Source of the DNA: Alphaproteobacteria bacterium
GTDB lineage: Bacteria > Pseudomonadota > Alphaproteobacteria > UBA2136 > JALTLI01
Direction of reading: 5' to 3'
Length of the DNA stretch: 11,198 nt
Assembly (NCBI GenBank): GCA_027005635.1
Contig: JALTLI010000164.1
Span: 1-11,198, forward strand
Part shown: in pieces, positions 8,291 to 11,198 of the stretch
Layout: each line of letters begins with the position of its first letter
How positions within the stretch are numbered: position 1 is the first letter of the stretch
Position numbers and translations under genes: made by a program
The notes under the pieces: generated by a model
What the model was told of the DNA's origin: nothing
What the model saw: the letters and a program-made list of their open reading frames with translations, nothing else
Databases searched by the model: none

Positions 8291-9190
8291 CTATTTATTG
8301 TTTAAGTACCGATGTGGTTCAGAAACAATTTTGTAAGTTGGCTCTGTTAAATCCCAACCTCTCTCCATAGATGGAGACAGGTGGTCATTACCAGTAACAC
8401 GCCCTTCCCAGAAGTCAGCAATTTTTTCTTGTATTACATTAACTGCCTCCTTCTGTTCTTTGGTTAAGTTCTCCGGAGCTTTCTCAATTTCGAAGATATG
8501 CTTCGAATGCTGAGAACTTTTTCGGTGTGATAAGGCTAAATCACCTTCGCCAATATCATACCAATACTTCTCATAGAAAGAGCCCATATCTGGGTCTCTC
8601 ATGCTACCATCAGGTTTTATAACCCAATAGTTAACAATTCCTGAAGCCGCCCCAGTACGAACACCTCCACCAAATGGAGTTTTGGCATTTTTTGCCACAT
8701 CCTCCTTGGCAATGTTCAGCATATTTATTATTTCAATATACTTTTTAAAAGATGAAGCTTCATCTTTTATGTCCATGTTGAACTCAGCATAAAAGTTGCC
8801 AACTTTTATGCTCTTAATCTTCTGAGGAGGCACTTCTACCTCCTCATCTACATAATGAGACACCTTTCTATAGCCATCAGGGCTATATCCTGTGCCTATA
8901 TGTTTTTTTCGAGTTCTAGGAGGTAGCTCTTTTAAGCTATCTCCAAATTCAACTTCCACCCCGTCCTTAAGGATGGTATGAACAAGCTTTACCTCCTCCT
9001 CATAAGGCATTTTATTAAATATCATGGTATCATCTACCATGGATATTGGCACATTGTTATAATCTGCCACCATACCTAACAACATATCAAGTGGTACCAC
9101 TTGATATGTTGTTCTTCCTATCTCCTCTTCGAAGAAGATAGTCTCTCTTTTTCTTGTTTCAACTAAATACCTCATTTTTTTTGCCCACAT
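8291..9190 (-). CDS. Unrecognised 299-aa soluble protein in the hairpin-rich cassette
   Basis: I do not recognise this protein. It is highly charged, with no signal peptide or membrane segment, so it is probably cytoplasmic. Visible features are a KKMRYLVETRKRET basic start and a PPRTRKKHIGTGYSPDGY patch (90-107). A glycine-rich turn FGGGVRTGAASG (173-184) leads into NYWVIKPDGSMRDPDMGSFY (187-206). The tail is amphipathic (about 240-265) and ends SEPHRYLNNK. GAGGG lies 13 nt before this ATG; the in-frame ATG at 9175 (residue 6) is an alternative. A tiny upstream frame starting at 9198 ends in a TGA that overlaps the 9175 ATG. The coding sequence is packed with perfect and near-perfect palindromes. 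An intrinsic terminator follows at 8261-8231. No function is proposed; the uninterrupted 299 codons with a terminator support a real gene. Confidence 0.7.
   Translation of the reverse strand: MWAKKMRYLVETRKRETIFFEEEIGRTTYQVVPLDMLLGMVADYNNVPISMVDDTMIFNKMPYEEEVKLVHTILKDGVEVEFGDSLKELPPRTRKKHIGTGYSPDGYRKVSHYVDEEVEVPPQKIKSIKVGNFYAEFNMDIKDEASSFKKYIEIINMLNIAKEDVAKNAKTPFGGGVRTGAASGIVNYWVIKPDGSMRDPDMGSFYEKYWYDIGEGDLALSHRKSSQHSKHIFEIEKAPENLTKEQKEAVNVIQEKIADFWEGRVTGNDHLSPSMERGWDLTEPTYKIVSEPHRYLNNK
8746..8769. repeat. 24-bp perfect palindrome inside the 299-aa gene
   Basis: The half-site TAAAAGATGAAG at 8746-8757 is followed directly by its exact reverse complement to 8769. It lies in the reading frame of the unknown gene. 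Seventeen bases further on, 8786-8797 and 8801-8812 form another perfect 12-bp stem with a GCC loop. Confidence 0.9.
9078..9113. repeat. 36-bp perfect palindrome inside the 299-aa gene
   Basis: The half-site AACAACATATCAAGTGGT (9078-9095) is followed with no spacer by its exact reverse complement (9096-9113), centred on GGTACC. It encodes part of the unknown protein (around residues 26-38, RTTYQVVPLDMLL). A perfect 36-bp palindrome is very unlikely by chance in a 900-bp gene and tends to be deleted during replication, so its presence implies recent origin or active selection. Confidence 0.95.
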
Positions 9191-9198
9191 GTTACCAT
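9172..9198 (-). CDS. Possible 8-codon upstream frame overlapping the 299-aa gene
   Basis: ATG at 9198 follows GAGGG by 5 nt, the best placed ribosome binding site in this leader, and reads MVTCGQKK then TGA. The TGA overlaps the in-frame ATG at 9175 of the main gene as ATGA. The last codons before the stop are A AAA AAA, a -1 slippery heptamer that would join the two frames. The start lies within a CACATG / CATGTG hairpin (9186-9201). It may be a translational coupling device or may be chance. Confidence 0.2.
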   Translation of the reverse strand: MVTCGQKK

Positions 9199-9286
9199 GT
9201 GAGCCCTCATAAGTTGCGGGGTTAATAACCCCAAAAGTTTAAAACGCCACTATATTTACAGTGACACTGTTTATAATTTTCATAGC

Positions 9287-9343
9287 AAAAAAAATGCCAT
9301 ACCAATTCAAGCCGTAATACGGTTTGTTATAAAAGGTATGGCA
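9287..9343 (-). terminator. Intrinsic terminator with a nested stem
   Basis: TGCCATACC (9295-9303) pairs with GGTATGGCA (9335-9343), enclosing an inner hairpin, and is followed in the leftward RNA by eight U (9294-9287). It would end a transcript starting near 9360 or back up the stronger terminator at 9407-9435. Confidence 0.7.
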
Positions 9344-9360
9344 GATATTTATCTATCAAT
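9287..9360 (-). ncRNA. Candidate small RNA of about 74 nt with its own promoter and terminator
   Basis: On the minus strand TTGAAA (9395-9390) and TATATA (9372-9367) are spaced 17 bp apart, a good sigma-70 type promoter. It predicts a start near 9360. The RNA would contain a 9-bp stem (9295-9303 with 9335-9343) enclosing a 7-bp hairpin (9308-9314 with 9320-9326, one G-U pair). It would end in eight U from 9294. It lies between two terminators, so it cannot be merely the tail of the exonuclease mRNA unless the first terminator leaks. No homology to a known RNA is claimed. Confidence 0.4.
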
Positions 9361-9406
9361 AACTTATATATAGGTATAAAAAGTTTAACTTTCAAGTGCT
9401 AAGCAC

Positions 9407-9435
9407 AAAAAAAACAGAGGGTGAGAGCCTCTGTT
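9407..9435 (-). terminator. Intrinsic terminator of the exonuclease-like gene
   Basis: AACAGAGG (9413-9420) and CCTCTGTT (9428-9435) form an 8-bp stem with a 7-nt loop. The leftward RNA then has a U tract formed by A 9414-9407. It begins about 65 nt after the stop codon at 9500. Confidence 0.8.
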
Positions 9436-9499
9436 AAATTAGTCGCTAAAATAAGTTATTACTTTTTCTCTCACAAAAAGTACTAACTCTCTTTTAAAA

Positions 9500-10117
9500 C
9501 TAAGCCTTGGCGATACGTGCCATAGCGTGTTCCCACACTACAGCTGCCACAGCTGAGTCATACATAGGATGATGGCTTACGCCACCAAAAGGTACAGACA
9601 ATCTGTACTTTTCAACATATGAGTCAACGCTCGCGGCTGGCTCGCCAAGAGCCTCCAACAATGAACCCACATCATGTAGGTTCATTGGCGCACAAAAAGT
9701 GCGACTCTCATCACGCTCTACAGCGCGACGAAAGAACCCGGCTTCAACGGGAGCGCCACAGTGTGCAATGCACACTATGTTATCTCCGTCAAAGCTTGGT
9801 CCCCACTCACCTTCAATAATGCATTGTTGGGCATAAAATGCCCAAAATGCCTCTTCCAGCTCTTCGCTGGTATTGTGGGTGATCTCCATGTCACCCAATG
9901 CAGGAAGGACATTCTCCTTGACCCACTCGTCCGAAACGGCCGAGTCTGGAATGCGTCCTTCAAAGGACGCAATCTCAACACCGCCACGGCGAACCGTGGC
10001 GGCAATTGCGAAGCTGACGCCATACAGGCCGTCAACTTCCATGTCGAAAGAAAAAATATTTTTTGTGCTTGAATTTTTCATAGTTTTTCCCCACCCTGTT
10101 GCCAGGGTGGGTCTCAT
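9500..10117 (-). CDS. DEDDh-like 3'-5' exonuclease domain protein
   Basis: This 205-aa protein has the layout of a ribonuclease-H-fold 3'-5' exonuclease. Motif I is FSFDMEVDG with D25 and E27. The middle block is CIAHCGAPVEAGFFRRAVE (116-134), where the usual motif II asparagine/aspartate is not clear and E124 may substitute. LHDVGSLLEALG is at 147-158. Motif III is HHPMYD, giving H182-x4-D187. Activity is therefore plausible but the substrate (DNA or RNA) is unknown. Two starts compete. ATG 10117 overlaps the stop of a 15-codon leader frame. ATG 10081 (residue 13) has GGGG 7 nt upstream, inside a 9-bp hairpin. The domain is complete with either. The gene is much richer in GC than its surroundings (71 of 120 bases at 9901-10020, against 17 of 60 in a sample of rpoB), suggesting transfer. 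Its coding DNA is tiled with hairpins. Confidence 0.75.
   Translation of the reverse strand: MRPTLATGWGKTMKNSSTKNIFSFDMEVDGLYGVSFAIAATVRRGGVEIASFEGRIPDSAVSDEWVKENVLPALGDMEITHNTSEELEEAFWAFYAQQCIIEGEWGPSFDGDNIVCIAHCGAPVEAGFFRRAVERDESRTFCAPMNLHDVGSLLEALGEPAASVDSYVEKYRLSVPFGGVSHHPMYDSAVAAVVWEHAMARIAKA
9541..10111. repeat. Head-to-tail hairpins through the exonuclease coding sequence
   Basis: Consecutive hairpins (outer ends; stem length; loop): 9541-9555 (5; 5), 9587-9612 (11 with one bulge; 3), 9639-9653 (5; 5), 9659-9687 (9+3; 3), 9689-9703 (5; 5), 9714-9725 (4; 4), 9737-9751 (4; 7), 9760-9776 (7; 3), 9814-9826 (4; 5), 9827-9845 (8; 3), 9856-9870 (5; 5), 9876-9897 (7; 8), 9905-9919 (5; 5), 9925-9945 (5+3; 3), 9952-9971 (8; 4), 9981-10002 (9; 4), 10010-10039 (4+5+2; 5), 10051-10064 (AAAAAAT palindrome) and 10090-10111 (9; 4). 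The 9981 loop is TTCG and the 10090 loop GCAA on the coding strand, both stable tetraloop types. The coding frame stays open throughout. Confidence 0.85.
10090..10111 (-). promoter_or_regulatory. GNRA-loop hairpin covering the internal start of the exonuclease gene
   Basis: In the mRNA CCCACCCTG and CAGGGTGGG form a 9-bp GC-rich stem closed by a GCAA tetraloop. The 3' arm is part of the purine-rich stretch that would serve as ribosome binding site for ATG 10081. If that is the true start, the hairpin would hold it closed; translation arriving through ATG 10117 would open it. The structure is seen; the switching role is inferred. Confidence 0.45.
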
Positions 10118-10161
10118 AGTTTTAAAGTTAAATTAAGTTGGAGGAAGAATTCCTCCAACAT
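10114..10161 (-). CDS. Possible 15-codon leader peptide coupled to the exonuclease gene
   Basis: ATG at 10161 is preceded by GGAG with a 9-nt spacer and reads MLEEFFLQLNLTLKL. Its TGA stop overlaps the ATG at 10117 as ATGA, the classic layout for translational coupling. The first half of the frame is also one arm-pair of the 10-bp hairpin at 10137-10159. It has no run of codons for a single amino acid, so ribosome-stalling attenuation is not evident. At this length chance cannot be excluded. Confidence 0.3.
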   Translation of the reverse strand: MLEEFFLQLNLTLKL

Positions 10162-10167
10162 TTTTTT
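10137..10167 (+). terminator. Intrinsic terminator-like hairpin on the + strand, upstream of the exonuclease gene
   Basis: GTTGGAGGAA (10137-10146) and TTCCTCCAAC (10150-10159) form a perfect 10-bp stem with a 3-nt loop, followed rightward by A and seven T (10161-10167). It is oriented to stop rightward transcription, antisense to the exonuclease gene, although no rightward gene is recognised there. In the leftward direction there is no useful U tract. Confidence 0.55.
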
Positions 10168-10235
10168 GTGCTCCGTACACAATACTTATAAATAAGTATA
10201 TGCACAAATAGCCTAAGCGGCTGGGAGCGGAATAT

Positions 10236-10349
10236 ATAACCTCACAGGTTATGGGTTTAACTTCTCATATCAATGTATCCCGTTAAAGGACAAATTGTAA
10301 AAAGGTAAACCCATAACGGGTGATAATTCTATACTAATTAAGTTATGGG
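10236..10349. promoter_or_regulatory. Competing inverted repeats (possible switching leader or small RNA)
   Basis: GTTATGGGTTTA (10248-10259) is the exact reverse complement of 10306-10317. Part of the latter (CCCATAAC, 10310-10317) can instead pair with a second GTTATGGG at 10342-10349. TAACGGG (10314-10320) can also pair with CCCGTTA (10279-10285). The first copy also overlaps a 7-bp hairpin (10236-10242 with 10246-10252). These pairings exclude each other, as in attenuators and riboswitch expression platforms. No known riboswitch class is recognised. Confidence 0.35.
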
Positions 10350-10390
10350 GATTGTTTGTTGTGATTACAAGTGCTTTTGTTTAAATATTT

Positions 10391-10420
10391 TATATATTAT
10401 TATAAATAATGTATTTTCAA
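10391..10420 (-). promoter_or_regulatory. Candidate promoter for the exonuclease gene
   Basis: Reading leftward, TTGAAA (10420-10415) and TATATA (10396-10391) are 18 bp apart in an AT-rich stretch. A start near 10385 would give a leader of roughly 270-300 nt covering the competing repeats and the leader peptide. AT-rich DNA yields such matches often, so this is tentative. Confidence 0.3.
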
Positions 10421-10429
10421 TATATAAAA

Positions 10430-10585
10430 ATGCCCCGCCTTTGGCTGTTTGGCGTAAGGGCTTTGCCCTTAGTTGGGGCATGCCCCAAGCCCCCTTATAA
10501 TTTAATTGCCTCGTAAAAATGCTTTACGCATTTTTTCAAGCCAACCAAGGGGCAACCCCTTGGATCCCCGTTGGCCTTTGGCCAA
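10430..10585. repeat. GC-rich palindromic repeat cluster
   Basis: ATGCCCC (10430-10436) and GGGGCAT (10475-10481) enclose a CGCC / GGCG arm and a perfect TAAGGGC / GCCCTTA arm with TTT loop (10455-10471). GGGGCATGCCCC (10475-10486) is a 12-bp palindrome. Then follow CGTAAA / TTTACG (10512-10528, with six T after it), CCAAGGGG / CCCCTTGG with CAA loop (10545-10563) and TTGGCC / GGCCAA (10571-10585). GC-rich islands of this kind in an AT-rich intergenic region resemble the palindromic intergenic repeats that spread in many proteobacteria. Whether copies exist elsewhere in this genome cannot be seen here. Confidence 0.6.
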
Positions 10586-10616
10586 TATATGCTTTAACTA
10601 TGTAAGAATACCATAC

Positions 10617-10642
10617 AAAAAAAACGCCCCAAAGGGCGTTTT
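10617..10642 (-). terminator. Intrinsic terminator of nusG
   Basis: AAAACGCCC (10621-10629) and GGGCGTTTT (10634-10642) form a 9-bp stem with a 4-nt loop. The leftward RNA ends in a U tract formed by A 10624-10617. It starts about 20 nt after the nusG stop, so little nusG transcription should continue towards the cassette or rplK. Confidence 0.9.
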
Positions 10643-10660
10643 AATTTAAGTAGTTAGTTA

Positions 10661-11198
10661 TTAAGCTTTTTCAACCTGAGCAAAATCTAAGTCAATAGGA
10701 GTTGCACGTCCGAAGATTGAAACTGAAACTTTCAAGCGGTTTTTATCTTCATCAACATCTTCAACAACACCTTGGAAACTATCAAATGGCCCATCAACAA
10801 CACGAACATCTTCACCAATTTCATAGGTAACCATTGAGCGTGGTTTTTCAACGCCTGATTCCATTTGTTTAAGCATGTGTGCTGCTTCTTTGTTTGAAAT
10901 AGCTAGTGGTTTTTGGTGTCCGCCAGTTGAACCAACAAATGCAATAACATTGGTTGTGGTTTTTAATAAATGCCATACTTGATCTGTTAAAATAGCTTTA
11001 ACTAAAACATAACCAGGGAAGAATTTTTTCTCTGAACGTTTTTTTACGCCTTTTTTAACTTCAATAACTTCTTCCATTGGAATAAGCACTTCTTCAACTT
11101 CGTTTTCTAGCCCCTGCATCATAACTTGTTCACGGATATGAGCTTGAACACGTTTTTCGTAGTTAGAACGAGCTTGAAGTACATACCATTTATGTTTT
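10661..11198 (-). CDS. nusG: Transcription termination/antitermination protein NusG (nearly complete, 5' end cut)
   Basis: NusG binds the polymerase clamp, suppresses pausing and links transcription to Rho or to ribosomes. The open frame runs to the right edge, giving about 179 residues and beginning KHKWYVLQARSNYEKRV. So only the first few residues are missing and the internal ATG at 11122 is not the start. The N-terminal NGN domain contains KKFFPGYVLVKAIL. The C-terminal KOW domain is VRVVDGPFDSFQGVVEDVDED followed by VSIFGRATPIDLDF. secE is usually just upstream and would lie beyond the window. The gene ends in its own terminator and is separated from rplK by 3.4 kb, which is unusual. Confidence 0.97.
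   Translation of the reverse strand, partial: KHKWYVLQARSNYEKRVQAHIREQVMMQGLENEVEEVLIPMEEVIEVKKGVKKRSEKKFFPGYVLVKAILTDQVWHLLKTTTNVIAFVGSTGGHQKPLAISNKEAAHMLKQMESGVEKPRSMVTYEIGEDVRVVDGPFDSFQGVVEDVDEDKNRLKVSVSIFGRATPIDLDFAQVEKA

Larger units (their letters stand above)
9191..9499. other. Intergenic region: small hairpins, a candidate RNA and two terminators
   Basis: No protein gene is supported here. Reading from the 299-aa gene towards the exonuclease gene it holds a CACATG / CATGTG hairpin at the start codon (9186-9201) and GGGGTT / AACCCC with a 3-nt loop (9218-9232). Next come ACAGTG / CACTGT (9258-9270) and the nested hairpin with T8 tract (9287-9343). After a short AT-rich stretch with promoter-like boxes there is the terminator of the exonuclease gene (9407-9435). 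The promoter of the 299-aa gene should also lie here, but I cannot identify convincing boxes. Confidence 0.6.
8240..10640. repeat. Hairpin-tiled segment spanning two genes and their flanks
   Basis: Inverted repeats follow one another through this segment with only short gaps, in coding and non-coding DNA alike. Those I verified base by base, given as outer ends, include the following. Lower part: 8240-8261, 8273-8291, 8362-8377, 8466-8519 (with 8489-8507 nested), 8579-8599, 8746-8769, 8786-8812, 8823-8846, 8869-8887, 8919-8944. Middle: 9018-9047, 9078-9113, 9118-9141, 9186-9201, 9218-9232, 9295-9343, 9413-9435. Upper part: the run 9541-10111, then 10137-10159, 10165-10208, 10236-10252, 10396-10410, 10430-10481, 10545-10563 and 10621-10642. 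Most stems are 5-12 bp with loops of 3-8 nt. Some pairs at 3-5 bp would occur by chance, so the case rests on the long perfect ones and the spacing. The boundaries are the 8240 terminator and the nusG terminator. Confidence 0.7.
10118..10660. other. 543-bp region between the exonuclease gene and nusG: structured, no clear protein gene
   Basis: Apart from the 15-codon leader frame no protein gene is supported. From the exonuclease gene towards nusG it holds a 10-bp hairpin with T7 (10137-10167), a 7-bp stem (10165-10171 with 10202-10208) enclosing ATACTTAT / ATAAGTAT, and a set of competing pairings at 10236-10349. Then come an AT-rich stretch with promoter-like boxes (10391-10420), a GC-rich palindrome cluster (10430-10585) and the nusG terminator. 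It is probably the promoter and long leader of the exonuclease gene plus a repeat element. Confidence 0.5.

Noticed and set aside
9619..10136. Several frames overlapping the exonuclease gene on both strands, one (9873-10136, +) ending just before the + strand terminator
   Set aside because: The exonuclease frame alone carries family motifs. The others are Ser/Arg/Pro-rich shadows of GC-rich codons. The fit to the terminator was noted but has no other support.
10170..10430. Known stable RNA (6S, tmRNA, RNase P, tRNA) in the nusG-side spacer
   Set aside because: None of the hallmark motifs or a cloverleaf could be found; only competing inverted repeats are visible.
8240..10640. CRISPR array as an explanation for the regular hairpins
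   Set aside because: The stems differ in sequence from one another and there is no repeated unit with spacers.
7288..10660. Insertion sequence or integrative element with transposase or integrase
   Set aside because: No recombinase-like protein, no clear terminal inverted repeats at the cassette ends, and no target duplication was found by eye.
11122..11122. NusG starting at the internal ATG
   Set aside because: The frame stays open to the window edge and encodes the conserved WYVLQARSNYEKRV start of the NGN domain.

Overview
The window is a stretch of an AT-rich bacterial chromosome that carries the RNA polymerase / large-subunit ribosomal protein cluster on the minus strand. In the direction of transcription (right to left) it reads nusG, then a 3.4 kb interruption, then rplK, rplA, rplJ, rplL, rpoB and the start of rpoC. 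RpoB (1389 aa), the RpoC N-terminus and NusG read like alphaproteobacterial proteins. I cannot place the lineage more finely. The genetic code is standard and every core gene looks intact.

Core operon (1-7287). rplK-rplA and rplJ-rplL-rpoB-rpoC are closely spaced and most have AAGGA-type ribosome binding sites. An L10-leader type RNA lies before rplJ. A stem-loop without a U tract lies between rplL and rpoB, where other bacteria have a partial attenuator or processing site. nusG (right edge, lacking only its first few codons) has its own strong terminator, so it is transcriptionally separate from rplK.

Junction region (7288-10660). nusG and rplK, normally adjacent, are separated by a divergent M50B-like membrane metalloprotease gene (+), an unrecognised 299 aa gene (-), and a 205 aa DEDDh-like 3'-5' exonuclease gene (-). 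Four minus-strand intrinsic terminators punctuate this region (after the unknown gene, at 9287, at 9407 and after nusG), each with a run of exactly eight A on the + strand.

Most striking observation: from about 8,230 to 10,640 the DNA is tiled almost head to tail with inverted repeats, inside the two minus-strand coding sequences as well as between them. Examples are a 36-bp perfect palindrome, a 24-bp perfect palindrome, a 12-bp stem with a 3-nt loop, and about 19 consecutive short-loop hairpins across some 570 bp of the exonuclease gene. By eye the flanking rpl/rpo genes and the M50B-like gene do not show this. The segment therefore looks like a distinct cassette whose mRNA or single-stranded DNA form is under structural selection, or is produced by a hairpin-generating process. 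No transposase, integrase, tRNA, rRNA or CRISPR array was seen. All of this rests on hand reading; the decisive test is a folding-energy comparison against synonymous-codon shuffles.
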